Assembly: GCF_000981585.1 (NCBI RefSeq) | Contig: NZ_LN831776.1 | Span: 4,757,187-4,821,186 of the forward strand | DNA length: 64,000 nucleotides | Origin: Paenibacillus riograndensis SBR5 | Lineage (GTDB): Bacteria; Bacillota; Bacilli; Paenibacillales; Paenibacillaceae | Direction of reading: 5' to 3' | Translations under genes and position numbers: made by a program | In this document: positions 1-8,413 of the stretch, one piece after another | Numbering within the stretch: the stretch's first letter is position 1 | Layout of the letters: every line of letters begins with the position of its first letter | Notes under the pieces: model-generated | What the model saw: the letters and a program-made list of their open reading frames with translations, nothing else | What the model was told of the DNA's origin: nothing | Databases searched by the model: none

Positions 1-891
1 GCTTGCCAGAGCTGCTGCACTTCCGGCAGGCGGTTCCGTTTTTAAGGCTCCTCCCGGGGTCTTTCCGGGAAGTTCAGCCGCCTCACCGGCAGAGGCTGAC
101 TCAGCTGGAGCTGCTGGTGCACGTGACGCATCAACACCCTCTGCTTGACTGGCTGCCGGAGCAACTGGAGCCGCAGCCGTTCCACCCGCAGACACCACTG
201 ATACAGGAGCCGCCGTTCCTGATGAAAGAGTTGATGCAGATGCAGGCTGGCTGGTACCGCCCGGTGCGGTACTCCCGCCAGCCGTATCGCTCTCCTGCTG
301 GACCCATAAGCCAATCGCCGTTTCAAGCTGGGCCACCAGCTGATGCAGCTTGGGTCCGAACACCGCTTGCTGCAGTCCTCTCACGCTTTCGGCTGTGACC
401 GGGAGTCCGCGCTTTACCGAAATCACCGCCGCCTCCAGCCATTCCGACACCGGAACATTCGGCGGTTTGGCATTCATCACAGCCTCCAGCTTCGCCGCAG
501 TTTCCTTGGTCAGCGCAATCCCGCCAGAGACCATAGCCTGTATAATTTCCTTGCCTGCCTTGGAATCCGTAAGCCCCAGCGATTCCAAGGCTTCCCCCAT
601 ACTTTGCGGAGATGCCAATATCGCCTCCCCGGACGAAACAGGCTTTAATACAGGCAATCCTCCGTCTCCCGGAGGAGCAACTTGCAGATTCAGTGTCTGC
701 CCAGGCTGCAGCGGGGTCTCCAGCTCCGCTCGGACAGGCGTGCCCTGAATCTGAACGACCGCTTCTCTGCCGGATTCCGACACACTGAGCACCACACCCC
801 GGACTACCTGGCCTTCTTTGAGCTCTACCGCCTTGGGTTCGCCCATTTTATTGTCTCCGAGCAATCCACGAATCAGAGATCCGATGTTCAT
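1..891 (-). CDS. YlqG-like protein, partial (possible flagellar hook-length control type)
   Basis: The reading frame is open from an ATG at 891 to the window edge, giving about 297 residues without a stop. The ATG follows a strong GGGAGGGGG ribosome site. The N-terminus starts MNIGSLIRGLLGDNK and runs into a beta-rich segment (VVRGVVLSVSESGREAVVQIQG). The second half is rich in Ala, Pro, Ser and Gly, a linker type seen in FliK-like proteins. In Bacillus subtilis rbgA-rnhB is followed by ylqG and then the FlhB-like ylqH, and this gene sits in the ylqG position. Assignment rests on position and composition; the C-terminal domain that would settle it lies outside the window. Alternative: an unrelated low-complexity protein. 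Confidence 0.6.
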   Translation of the reverse strand, partial: MNIGSLIRGLLGDNKMGEPKAVELKEGQVVRGVVLSVSESGREAVVQIQGTPVRAELETPLQPGQTLNLQVAPPGDGGLPVLKPVSSGEAILASPQSMGEALESLGLTDSKAGKEIIQAMVSGGIALTKETAAKLEAVMNAKPPNVPVSEWLEAAVISVKRGLPVTAESVRGLQQAVFGPKLHQLVAQLETAIGLWVQQESDTAGGSTAPGGTSQPASASTLSSGTAAPVSVVSAGGTAAAPVAPAASQAEGVDASRAPAAPAESASAGEAAELPGKTPGGALKTEPPAGSAAALAS

Positions 892-1035
892 GCCGTTCCC
901 CCTCCCTTCGTGTGCATCTTTCTAATTTTATATCGGCAAATTTAAGGGATTCTTAAGAACCTCCCTTACCAGCGCCCCAGCACACATCCTTCTATGATTC
1001 CCAGCACGCCCAACACGCCCGGCTGCCGCCTGCCA

Positions 1036-1220
1036 AAGTGGAAAAAGTATCACTAATTGGGTCCGACACTTCCAGCTTGGCAGACTTAAGTGGAAAAAAT
1101 ACCACTAATTGTGCTGAAAGCAGCCGTATGAGATGAAAATGCATGAATTAGGTGTACAAATTCCAACTAATACCTTCTGTAGCCAGGATTTCAGTTAATT
1201 AGTTTTACTTTTTCCACTTA
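1036..1220. repeat. Dispersed intergenic repeat, family 1, diverged copy
   Basis: The 402-base gap between the ylqG-like gene and rnhB contains four related 22-24 base units. Two direct units of the form AAGTGGAAAAA-N-ACTAATT lie at 1036-1058 and 1088-1110. Two inverted units follow near 1146-1167 and 1196-1220. The same two-direct, two-inverted arrangement occurs at 18.5 and 26.2 kb, where the copies resemble each other much more closely. No gene is visible here. Confidence 0.75.
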
Positions 1221-1293
1221 ACTTTGTTTTTCTATTGAACTCATATAACTCCAAACTTCCTTCAGGCCACAGTCCACGGTCAACCCGTCAAAC

Positions 1294-1920
1294 CTAAAAC
1301 AAAACCGGTTCATCCGAGAGTATTTTTCCCAGGAAGCTGCGGCGGTGCATGGGAGTTGGTCCCAGTGCCAGGAGCTGTTCCCTGTGCAGTTTCGTTGCAT
1401 AACCTTTATGTATTTTAATCCCGTAGTCCGGGTATAATTCCTCCCAGCGGCCTTCACACAGACGGTCACGTGTTACTTTGGCTACAATAGAAGCAGCAGC
1501 AATGGACTGGCTGTTGGCATCCCCTTTAATAATGGCCTGCTGCGGCAGCGGAAGATCTATCTTTTCTGCATCAATCAGCATATAGTCAGGGCGGTATTCC
1601 AAACCCTCTACCGCTTTTTTCATCGCCAGTCTGGAAGCCTGCTTGATGTTGATCTCATCGATCACGACCGAATCGACATGTCCTACACTTACTGCCAGCG
1701 CCTGCTCCATAATCTGTTCGAACAGGAGCTCCCGCTTCTTCGCGGTCAGCTTCTTGGAATCATCCACACCCTCAATGATCAGACCCTCCGGCAAAATAAC
1801 CGCAGCGGCCACCACGTCACCGAACAGACAGCCTCTCCCTACCTCGTCCACACCGGCAATCCGGCGGTAATCCTGTTCCCAGCATCCTTTTTCATAGCTC
1901 AACATATCTATAGAACTCAC
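1294..1920 (-). CDS. rnhB: Ribonuclease HII
   Basis: 208 residues. RNase HII removes ribonucleotides misincorporated in DNA and the RNA of RNA-DNA hybrids in the cytoplasm. The metal-binding acidic pair is in GVDEVGRG (D25, E26), followed by the third acid in YMLIDAEKI (about residue 117) and the last in IVAKVTRDR. The KGYATKLH and GPTPMHRRSF motifs of the C-terminal part are present. Length matches the family (about 200-255). It lies downstream of rbgA on the same strand with a gap of about 190 bases, the order known from Bacillales. Confidence 0.95.
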   Translation of the reverse strand: MSSIDMLSYEKGCWEQDYRRIAGVDEVGRGCLFGDVVAAAVILPEGLIIEGVDDSKKLTAKKRELLFEQIMEQALAVSVGHVDSVVIDEINIKQASRLAMKKAVEGLEYRPDYMLIDAEKIDLPLPQQAIIKGDANSQSIAAASIVAKVTRDRLCEGRWEELYPDYGIKIHKGYATKLHREQLLALGPTPMHRRSFLGKILSDEPVLF

Positions 1921-2107
1921 CGTTCATCCACCACCAATTCTAATCTCCCAGTTCCCTGTACCAGCCAGCTTATCATAAGAACACTCCGTGGTCATCCCAC
2001 TTTATACTCAAAATCCCCACTCCAAATTCAGGAAACCGCTTCAGCCCGCACAACAAAAAAACCACCCCACATGCCCGGATGGTTCGTCCACTCCACATAA
2101 TGTCTAA

Positions 2108-2968
2108 TTAAGGTGTCTCAAGCGTAAAACGTCCCAGCTTGCCTGCCCGCAGGTCATGCAGCAGAATCCGGGAAGCCTTCTCCAGATCTACCCGTCCGCC
2201 GCTGATCAGACAACCGCGTTTACGCCCTACAGCTTCCATAACCGCCACAATTTCGTCCGGATTGTCCAAATCTTCCGGGAGCTGCCCGATTCCGAAACGT
2301 TCCTGGAAACTTGCGCCGTAATCCTTAACCAGGTATTTTACCGCAAAAAAAGCGATATCCTCAATGTTCAAGATTTCCTCTTTGATCGCGCCGGTTACCG
2401 CCAGACGGTAGCCCACTTCCTGATCCTCGAATTTGGGCCACAGAATCCCCGGGGTGTCCAGAAGCTCCAGATTTCCGCCGGTCTTAATCCATTGCTGTCC
2501 TTTGGTAACACCCGGACGGTCACCGGTGGCAGCGATATTTTTGCCCGCCATACGGTTGATGAGCGTAGATTTGCCCACATTGGGAATCCCAACGATCAGC
2601 GCCCGGCTCGGTCGCGGGTTCATACCTTTGGCAATCTGCCGGTCGATTTTGTCCTTAAGCAGCAACTTCACCTGCTCGGGAATCTCTTTGATGCCTGTGC
2701 CTGTAGCCGCATCTACCGGATGGGCAACATGGCCCTCCGCTTTGAAAAAGGCCAGCCATTTCCGTGTAGCCTCAGGATCTGCCAAGTCCGCTTTGTTCAG
2801 AATAATCAGCCTTGGCTTGTCCCGCAGAATATCGTCAATCATCGGATTGCGGCTGGAAAGCGGCAGACGGGAATCGAGCAGTTCTATACACACATCAATC
2901 AGCTTCAGCTTATCCTCGATTTGCCGCCTGGCCTTCGTCATATGACCAGGAAACCATTGAATGGCCAT
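2108..2968 (-). CDS. rbgA: Ribosome biogenesis GTPase RbgA (YlqF)
   Basis: 286 residues from the ATG at 2968, which follows AAAGGAGG by eight bases; an in-frame GTG nine bases earlier overlaps the ribosome site and is unlikely. RbgA is a circularly permuted GTPase needed for late assembly of the 50S subunit. The permuted motif order is visible: G4 (NKAD) near residue 60, then G1 (GIPNVGKST) near 125, then G3 (DTPG) near 170. The N-terminus [13 protein letters not shown] is diagnostic. It sits 30 bases after lepB and is probably co-transcribed with it and with rnhB. Confidence 0.95.
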   Translation of the reverse strand: MAIQWFPGHMTKARRQIEDKLKLIDVCIELLDSRLPLSSRNPMIDDILRDKPRLIILNKADLADPEATRKWLAFFKAEGHVAHPVDAATGTGIKEIPEQVKLLLKDKIDRQIAKGMNPRPSRALIVGIPNVGKSTLINRMAGKNIAATGDRPGVTKGQQWIKTGGNLELLDTPGILWPKFEDQEVGYRLAVTGAIKEEILNIEDIAFFAVKYLVKDYGASFQERFGIGQLPEDLDNPDEIVAVMEAVGRKRGCLISGGRVDLEKASRILLHDLRAGKLGRFTLETP

Positions 2969-2997
2969 TGCCGTCACCTCCTTTGACTTCCGTCAAC

Positions 2998-3618
2998 TTA
3001 ATGGTTAATCACTGAAATATCCTTTACCGGCCAAAAGATCAGGTCCGCACGGCCGACAATATCACCCAGCGGCACATATCCGATCATCCGGCTGTCGGTG
3101 CTGTCCGAACGGTTGTCTCCCATTACAAAGACATGCCCTTCCGGTACGGTTCCATCCGTAAAGTCTTCATTGGGGAAATTCTTGTTGTTATACAATGCGT
3201 TGTTCTTGTGCGCCTCGTCAATCGCACCTTGAATATAACTTTCATTCACCGGCTGGCCGTTCACAGTAACAACATCGCCTTCAACCTTCACAGTATCTCC
3301 AGCCACACCGATTACACGCTTAATGAAGTCTCTTCCTTCAGAAGGCACATGGAACACAATAACCTCACCCCGCTGAGGCGAACGGATGTCATATAAGATT
3401 TCATTGACGATCACACGCTCACCGGTATGAAAGTTAGGCTGCATGGAAGGTCCATCCACAATAAACGGCTTGAACAAAAGCCAACGAATCAAAATCACCA
3501 GAACCAAAGCAATGGCAATGGCCTTAATCCATTCCAATACTTCATTTTTGGGCTTGCGGGGATTCTTGCCGTCAGGCTCAACAACCTCACCTTGCCCCTG
3601 CTGTAAATCCTGCTGCAT
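2998..3618 (-). CDS. lepB: Type I signal peptidase
   Basis: 206 residues. It cleaves signal peptides of secreted proteins at the outer face of the membrane. A charged N-terminal tail of about 30 residues precedes one membrane helix (IKAIAIALVLVILIRWLLF). The catalytic serine is in VDGPSMQPNF and the lysine in GRDFIKRVIGVAGD. The C-terminal box GHVFVMGDNRSDSTDSR is complete. The single N-terminal anchor is the Gram-positive SipS-like form. It lies between rplS and rbgA; B. subtilis has no sip gene at this place. Confidence 0.95.
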   Translation of the reverse strand: MQQDLQQGQGEVVEPDGKNPRKPKNEVLEWIKAIAIALVLVILIRWLLFKPFIVDGPSMQPNFHTGERVIVNEILYDIRSPQRGEVIVFHVPSEGRDFIKRVIGVAGDTVKVEGDVVTVNGQPVNESYIQGAIDEAHKNNALYNNKNFPNEDFTDGTVPEGHVFVMGDNRSDSTDSRMIGYVPLGDIVGRADLIFWPVKDISVINH

Positions 3619-3772
3619 AGTTCACCGTCCTCTCTATATGCTACCCTCACTATACAACAAAAAAACTCCTGCCAAAAACTCCTCCACGATTACTCCGTCA
3701 GGAGGCCTTTTCGGAGAAGCAGATTCCTAAGGCATATATTATAATGAATCCTGGTTCTCTTCAAGAATAAAC

Positions 3773-3800
3773 GAAAGGGGCTTGAAATCAAGCCCCTTTC
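3773..3800 (-). terminator. Intrinsic terminator of rplS
   Basis: An 11-base stem (GAAAGGGGCTT / AAGCCCCTTTC) lies immediately downstream of the rplS stop on the minus strand and is followed by CGTTTATTCTT. Confidence 0.8.
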
Positions 3801-3813
3801 ACTTGCCGCAATA

Positions 3814-4158
3814 CTAGCGACGGATTTCTTTGATTCTTGCAGCTTTACCGCGCAGGTCACGAAGGTAATAGAGCTTCGCACGACGCACTTTACCACGGCG
3901 AGCCACTTCGATTTTCTCGATCTTAGGCGAGTTGATTGGGAAAGTTCTTTCCACACCAACACCGTAAGAGATTTTACGAACCGTAAAAGTCTCACTGATT
4001 CCACCGCCGCGGCGTTTGATTACAACGCCTTCGAACAACTGGATCCGTTCACGAGTTCCTTCAATAACTTTTACATGCACTTTCAAAGTATCACCCGGGC
4101 GAAAACTCGGGATATCTTTGCGAAGCTGCTCTTGCGTAATTGCTTGTAGGATATTCAT
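3814..4158 (-). CDS. rplS: 50S ribosomal protein L19
   Basis: 114 residues, the usual length. L19 sits at the 30S-50S interface of the ribosome. Family signatures include [19 protein letters not shown] at the start, [12 protein letters not shown] in the middle, and the C-terminal [18 protein letters not shown]. The ATG follows GGAGGAAG. It has its own terminator and a long leader, so it appears to be transcribed separately from trmD, which in this genome is 4.5 kb away instead of adjacent. Confidence 0.97.
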   Translation of the reverse strand: MNILQAITQEQLRKDIPSFRPGDTLKVHVKVIEGTRERIQLFEGVVIKRRGGGISETFTVRKISYGVGVERTFPINSPKIEKIEVARRGKVRRAKLYYLRDLRGKAARIKEIRR

Positions 4159-4290
4159 TTAGGACTTCCTCCTTCCGTACAGGTGTTCATGCCTCTTCCG
4201 GAGAGATCATCGCTCTCCCTCATTATCCGCAGAGGACCACCGTATTCCACACAACAGAACTAATATTACCATAAACGCCCTGTAAATACA
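4159..4290 (-). promoter_or_regulatory. rplS leader with hairpin
   Basis: About 110 bases between a TTTACA-like -35 hexamer near 4285 and the rplS start contain a hairpin (GGAGAG...CTCTCC, near 4200-4218) close to the ribosome site. L19 leaders are known as autoregulatory in Firmicutes, but I cannot confirm that this one matches the described consensus. Confidence 0.3.
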
Positions 4291-4306
4291 ACCTATTTTT
4301 TAAGGT

Positions 4307-4603
4307 TCACAGCGGCAGCATATCGCGTTTCTTGGCCTTGGCTTTGCAGTCCTTGCATAAGCCTACAACCGTCCCGTTATCCTGGGCATAGAAGATCAGC
4401 TTACCGTTTTTCTTCTTGCATGATGAGCAAGGCTGTTCGACCGCACTCTGCTTGGCCTTCCGGTGCCGGTCCATAGAAATCACATTACTGGCGGTGCTGC
4501 GCCTCGGTTCTGAGGGCTGCCCCTTCCGGCTGCGGTAACCCAAATATACAAACACACCAACTAACAAGACCACTACAATCGCCGCATACTGCATCTGCAT
4601 CAT
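4307..4603 (-). CDS. Small membrane-anchored zinc-ribbon protein
   Basis: 98 residues, not recognised by name. The start is an ATG preceded by GGGGAGCGG. Residues 5-24 form a membrane helix (YAAIVVVLLVGVFVYLGY). A basic linker follows, then two Cys pairs (CSSC near 61 and CKDC near 84) that look like a zinc ribbon, and a lysine-rich end. The topology suggests a cytoplasmic zinc domain tethered to the membrane. A short AT-rich gap with no convincing gene separates it from the divergent lipoprotein at 4889. Confidence 0.7.
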   Translation of the reverse strand: MMQMQYAAIVVVLLVGVFVYLGYRSRKGQPSEPRRSTASNVISMDRHRKAKQSAVEQPCSSCKKKNGKLIFYAQDNGTVVGLCKDCKAKAKKRDMLPL

Positions 4604-4888
4604 CCGCTCCCCTGACTGGTATCAGTCTAATAGTAAACAGACTTTCCTTCATTCAAAGTATATATTAGCCGCTGCTCCTGCATTGCCGCATACCATAACT
4701 TCTTCTTCAAAACACCGGTTTCACCGTTTATTCTAGCATACCTCTTCATTGAAATGTAGAGGATCGCACCGTACTGGACTATAGTCCAGTACAGCAACCC
4801 GCCTCCAGCCTGTTTGTCAATTTTTTTCCATAATATATAGTATGGATTATACATAAGCTACAATCTAACCCTTGGGAGGATCTGAACA

Positions 4889-5836
4889 GTGAACAGAAAT
4901 CATAATATAGCAAAGCTTGCGGCCGTGGCCGTACTCTCTATTGCCATGCTGTCCGGGTGCCGCGAGCTGCCGGGCAAGGAAGCTGCAGACAATCAGCTTG
5001 AACAGCGCTTATCCGGAAATAGTCACCAGGAAACTGCAGAGACCTTCAAACAAGGATTAAGTGAGGCTACTTCAAACGTAGAGCAGGCTGTTAAAAATAC
5101 TGCAGCGAAGGTGGCCGATGAAATCAACTCTGTCAGTATGAGTAAAGAGCTCTTTACTTCCCGCAAAGCTGACTCTTCCTCGGCAATTATTCTGGAGAAC
5201 AGCGTTGGAGAAGTGAAAGTCACCTCTGGCAGCAGTGATTCCATCACAGTAAAAGCAACGGTTGTCACCCATCTCGGCCTTAATAAGGAGACTGAACGTA
5301 AAATCCTCGACAACGCAGAGGTTACGGTCCAAGCAGACGGCGATGAGCTTAAGGTGTCTACCCATGCCAAGAATGAACCCCAAAAGAATCTATGGGCCTG
5401 GGCACAGAAAAAATACGGCGCCTCCAATTTTACGATCGATTATGAGATTGAGGTACCCGCTACAATTGATGAATATGATATCAGCAACAATGTTGGAGCA
5501 ATTCAGCTCAAAGGCCTGCAAGGGACCTTTCACATTGCCAGCGATGTAGGCGCAATTGTTATGGACAATGCCCGGTTCAGCGGAAACTCAACAGTGGAAT
5601 CGAATACGGGAAGCATCGAACTGGACATCCGCGGCATGAAAACCGGCAGCAGCCTGAAAGCAAGCAGTGATATCGGCAAAGTTAAGGCCGGGCTTGAGGA
5701 CAGCCTTAAATGCACCGTATCCGCTAAAACCGAGCTTGGCCATATCACGGGAACCGGATCCGGCAATACAGATATTAACGGCGGCGGGCCTCTAGTGTCA
5801 CTGTCCACACAAATCGGTTCGATTACAGTACAATAG
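4889..5836 (+). CDS. Lipoprotein with DUF4097-like beta-helical domain
   Basis: 315 residues from a GTG start behind GGGAGGA. The signal peptide ends in a lipobox (MLSGC, Cys24), so the protein should be lipid-anchored outside the membrane. Residues 27-95 are polar and helical. From about residue 100 a repetitive beta pattern begins with short GxV/GxI turns (VGEVKVTSG, VGAIQLKG, VGAIVMDN, TGSIELDI, IGKVKAGL, LGHITGTG, IGSITVQ). This is the signature of DUF4097-type putative adhesins. Substrate or partner is unknown. It ends at a strong terminator shared with the convergent gene at 5925. Confidence 0.8.
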   Translation: MNRNHNIAKLAAVAVLSIAMLSGCRELPGKEAADNQLEQRLSGNSHQETAETFKQGLSEATSNVEQAVKNTAAKVADEINSVSMSKELFTSRKADSSSAIILENSVGEVKVTSGSSDSITVKATVVTHLGLNKETERKILDNAEVTVQADGDELKVSTHAKNEPQKNLWAWAQKKYGASNFTIDYEIEVPATIDEYDISNNVGAIQLKGLQGTFHIASDVGAIVMDNARFSGNSTVESNTGSIELDIRGMKTGSSLKASSDIGKVKAGLEDSLKCTVSAKTELGHITGTGSGNTDINGGGPLVSLSTQIGSITVQ

Positions 5837-5866
5837 GAAAATCTATAAAAAAGCACCAGCTTATTG

Positions 5867-5921
5867 CAGACGCACAAAAGCAGCCAGCCTCGGGTTGAGA
5901 TTGGCTGCTTTTGTGCGTCTG
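5867..5921. terminator. Bidirectional terminator
   Basis: A 20-base perfect stem starting CAGACGCACAAAAGC sits between convergent genes; flanking A and T runs make it suitable for both strands. Confidence 0.85.
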
Positions 5922-5924
5922 AAT

Positions 5925-6176
5925 TTAGATCAGCGCTATGGCGAGCAGAGTGAACAAGCTTAAGGTCAGAATCTCGCTTCCGTACCCGTAAAACCCGCCG
6001 TAATAATTTCCGTAAGGATTAAATGCCGAAGTCTGCACTCTCCCGTTGCCTTTTGTTTTCAAATACACGTTGTTTCTGTCCACATCTACAATGACTCCTT
6101 CATGCCGTTTGCCGTCGGTCGTTAAAATCCTTACTCTTTTGTTCATACAATGCAGACAATTATAATAGGCTTCCAC
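5925..6176 (-). CDS. Small Sm-like-fold protein with hydrophobic C-terminus
   Basis: 83 residues from a GTG behind GGGAGGG. Residues 10-42 (KRVRILTTDGKRHEGVIVDV and DRNNVYLK) have the strand pattern of an Sm/LSM barrel. A Gly/Tyr-rich stretch follows, and the protein ends in a hydrophobic segment (ILTLSLFTLLAIALI). A paralog with the same plan is encoded at 20506-20850. Function is unknown; the fold call is a pattern judgement. Its end could insert in a membrane or mediate oligomerisation. Confidence 0.65.
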   Translation of the reverse strand: MEAYYNCLHCMNKRVRILTTDGKRHEGVIVDVDRNNVYLKTKGNGRVQTSAFNPYGNYYGGFYGYGSEILTLSLFTLLAIALI

Positions 6177-6403
6177 CTGAGAACCCTCCCCATTCGTGAT
6201 GGTGTATGGTATGCGGAGGGGGAAAAGCCGGACACGGCGATTGCCGTACCGCTGAAAGCATTAAATAAAATAACTGTGAAACAAAGAACTTGTGAACATT
6301 GTGTATCAATTTAGAGCAAAAAGGGTTATTATTAATATAATATTCATAATTAGAACGCTTACGCACTATAGACAATTTCAATTTTGCAAAGGAGGCAACT
6401 CTC

Positions 6404-6601
6404 ATGAGTGCAGCTGGTAAAAGATTCATCAATGAAGGGGTTCTCCGTATCGCCTGGTTTATTATCTTCGCCTCTCTTACCTATACGGTCCGCAATTACA
6501 CATGGGTAGTAGTGTTATTCTCGGCTGTAGCCCTTTATGCGCTCGGCTCAGGTATTGTAATGCTGGCCCGCGATCACCGTGAACAACGGGGCAGGGCTTA
6601 A
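6404..6601 (+). CDS. Small two-helix membrane protein
   Basis: 65 residues, not recognised. AAAGGAGGC lies nine bases before the ATG. Two membrane helices are visible (VLRIAWFIIFASLTYTV and VVVLFSAVALYALGSGIVML) with a basic C-terminal tail (ARDHREQRGRA). A terminator follows at once, so this is a monocistronic gene. Confidence 0.7.
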   Translation: MSAAGKRFINEGVLRIAWFIIFASLTYTVRNYTWVVVLFSAVALYALGSGIVMLARDHREQRGRA

Positions 6602-6627
6602 CTTCCTGAACTCCCACACCTTCCATA

Positions 6628-6670
6628 ACACTTCCTCTGGACCTTTGGTTCTGAGGGAGTGTTTTTTATT
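6628..6670 (+). terminator. Intrinsic terminator
   Basis: An imperfect stem AACACTTCCTC / GAGGGAGTGTT is followed by TTTTATTT, downstream of the 65-residue membrane protein. Confidence 0.8.
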
Positions 6671-6771
6671 TGTAATCACAGGCAACGGTATGCTCACAAC
6701 AAAAAGAACCACTTCGCTTCCCGGCACTTGCCGGACCGAATGTGATTCTCTTTGATTGGATCATTGGATAA

Positions 6772-6845
6772 TCGGAGTAACAGGATTTGAACCTGCGACC
6801 TCACCCACCCCAAGGGTGCGCGCTACCAGGCTGCGCTATACCCCG
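6772..6845 (-). tRNA. tRNA-Pro(GGG)
   Basis: The minus strand folds into a standard cloverleaf of 74 bases. The acceptor stem is CGGGGTA/TACTCCG with one G-U pair and discriminator A, and the T-arm is GCAGGTTCAAATCCTGT. The anticodon stem is CACCC/GGGTG with loop TTGGGGT, placing GGG at positions 34-36. The 3' CCA is not encoded. It is a single tRNA gene with no rRNA nearby. Confidence 0.93.
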
Positions 6846-7070
6846 ACACTTATGTAACTGCTTGCTCATTTTTCAATATACGCCCTGTGCTCAGGAATAG
6901 AACCGCTGCACAGGTGATATTTTTACCTTTATTTAATATATACCGAGATTAGTATTAGATTCAAGTGAAAATTATGCGAAGCAGTTAGGCCGGAACAGAA
7001 TAGCAAGAAAAATCAAACCCGTAATGAAAATGTGCAGTATATTTATGCCAAAGAAAAGGAGGTGCCCAGG

Positions 7071-7949
7071 CTGTATTACGAAGTGATTCACAAAAGCATT
7101 GATTTCATTGAGCGTCATTTGGATGAAGAATTAAATTTGGACAGAATTGCGAAAGAAGCTGGCTTCTCCAAGTTCCATTTCCATCGGATCTTTCAAAAAT
7201 ATGTGGGGAAAAGTCCGGCGGAATATATCCGTACCCGGAAATTAAGCTCAGCCGCCTATCTGCTGCTCAATTCTGAGGAACGGATTTTGGATATAGCTGT
7301 ACATTACGGCTTTGAAAGCCAGGAAGCTTTTACAAGAGCCTTTAAAAGCCTCTACGCGCTCCCCCCTGCTGAGTACAGGGCACAAATGAAACTATTGATT
7401 CAGGAAAGTGAGGAATTTACTATGTCTGAAATTAAAGGCTGGCTCATCACCGGAACAGCCCCCGGTAATTACAAAGCAGCGTTAGATATGCAAATCTATC
7501 ACAAAGGCAGAAACTCCGTATCTTTGGAGCGGACAGCAGATGGTTCGCCAGACGATAGCGAATTCGGCACCTTGATGCAGCAGTTTGACGCTAAAAATTA
7601 TCTGGGGAAACGGATGCGGTTTGCAGGTTTTATACGTACAAGTGAGGTCACCGGCTGGTGCGGTTTATGGATGCGCATTGATGACAAGCTGCAGAATTTG
7701 CTCGGCTTTGACAATATGCAATACAGAAACATTAAAGGAACCAATGACTGGAATTATTACGCTTGTGTACTGGATATCCCCGAGGAGGCGGATTGCATCA
7801 ATATCGGCATTCTCCTTACGGGGAGCGGCAAAGTATGGCTCGATGACTGTACATTCGACGAAGTGGGGATGGATATCCCGGTTACCGATGTCCGCACGCG
7901 GACACAAAACTTCCCATTGGAGCCGCAGAATCTGAAATTCGAAGCCTGA
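7071..7949 (+). CDS. AraC-family transcriptional regulator with C-terminal sensor domain
   Basis: The DNA-binding half comes first: two helix-turn-helix units in LNLDRIAKEAGFSKFHFHRI and ILDIAVHYGFESQEAFTRAF, ending in the PAEYR box. Residues from about 115 form a beta-rich domain (GKRMRFAGFIRTSEVTGWCG, KVWLDDCTFDEV) like a jelly-roll ligand binder; ligand unknown. Start choice is uncertain. The frame opens at a GTG at 7032, but the only good ribosome site (AAGGAGG, 7056-7062) lies inside it, eight bases before a CTG at 7071. I prefer the CTG because family members usually begin at the YYEVI segment that follows it. Confidence 0.85.
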   Translation: MYYEVIHKSIDFIERHLDEELNLDRIAKEAGFSKFHFHRIFQKYVGKSPAEYIRTRKLSSAAYLLLNSEERILDIAVHYGFESQEAFTRAFKSLYALPPAEYRAQMKLLIQESEEFTMSEIKGWLITGTAPGNYKAALDMQIYHKGRNSVSLERTADGSPDDSEFGTLMQQFDAKNYLGKRMRFAGFIRTSEVTGWCGLWMRIDDKLQNLLGFDNMQYRNIKGTNDWNYYACVLDIPEEADCINIGILLTGSGKVWLDDCTFDEVGMDIPVTDVRTRTQNFPLEPQNLKFEA

Positions 7950-8035
7950 TTTTCGAACCCTTGACGAATTTTGGAGCGTGATCTATTGTTTGTATTCATC
8001 GTAGAAAATTTATGGTTTTTTTGCTGAAGCTATGC

Positions 8036-8202
8036 TATACTCTTGGCACAAGGAAAGGAGGTGCGTTCACATCAATCATGACATGTTGAACGTATCCCTT
8101 ACCCGGACCAACGGCTGAAAGATTAGCCCTGGTGGCGCGGGATACGGATCAAGTTTTTAATTAGCGCCTCGGGTAGAGAGACCGTCTTCGGACGGTCTTT
8201 TT
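8036..8202 (+). ncRNA. Structured RNA with possible pseudoknot and terminator
   Basis: A TATACT -10-like hexamer (8036-8041) precedes about 150 bases of clearly structured RNA. Pairings seen: GTATCCC (8092-8098) with GGGATAC (8139-8145); ACCA (8107-8110) with TGGT (8130-8133); GGCT (8113-8116) with AGCC (8125-8128). Two strands inside the first helix also match two outside it: TACCCG (8100-8105) with CGGGTA (8170-8175), and GGCGC (8134-8138) with GCGCC (8164-8168). This means a pseudoknot or two exclusive folds. A terminator (GACCGTC-TTCG-GACGGTC plus T run) ends it. AAAGGAGG at 8055 precedes a six-codon frame (GTG...TGA). No known riboswitch class was recognised and no gene follows on this strand. 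Confidence 0.6.
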
Positions 8203-8231
8203 TATTATCGAGGAATTAAGCCTGATCTGTC

Positions 8232-8277
8232 AAAAAACCACTACGTCAGCTTCCGGGCCGCTGAGGCAGTGGTTTTT
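8232..8277. terminator. Bidirectional terminator
   Basis: The stem AAAAACCACT/AGTGGTTTTT with an inner GTCAGC/GCTGAG pairing lies between the structured RNA and the convergent small genes. Confidence 0.75.
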
Positions 8278-8296
8278 CGTTCATACTATATCGGTC

Positions 8297-8413
8297 TTAT
8301 GATTTACGATTGGTATAAAAATCAATAATATCATTTACAGTGCGGAGCGGCTCCGCTTCCTTGTGGACAGTGTCCACGTTTGGCTTGAGTTCTTCACGCG
8401 TATTCGTAGTCAC
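8297..8413 (-). CDS. Small protein, 38 residues, coupled to the upstream small gene
   Basis: GTG start at 8413, with AAAGGA ten bases upstream. The product starts MTTNTREELKPN and ends DIIDFYTNRKS; it is hydrophilic with no membrane segment and was not recognised. Its GTG shares one base with the TAG stop of the preceding 45-codon frame (TAGTG), a common sign of translational coupling. The coding case rests on ribosome sites, coupling and a plausible protein; it is too short for statistics. Confidence 0.45.
   Translation of the reverse strand: MTTNTREELKPNVDTVHKEAEPLRTVNDIIDFYTNRKS

Noticed and set aside
4627..4854. 75-codon open frame on the minus strand
   Set aside because: No ribosome site, odd composition, and it covers the promoter region of the lipoprotein gene at 4889.
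8036..8202. T-box, M-box, glycine or ykkC riboswitch
   Set aside because: The diagnostic conserved motifs of these classes are absent and no downstream gene exists on the strand.
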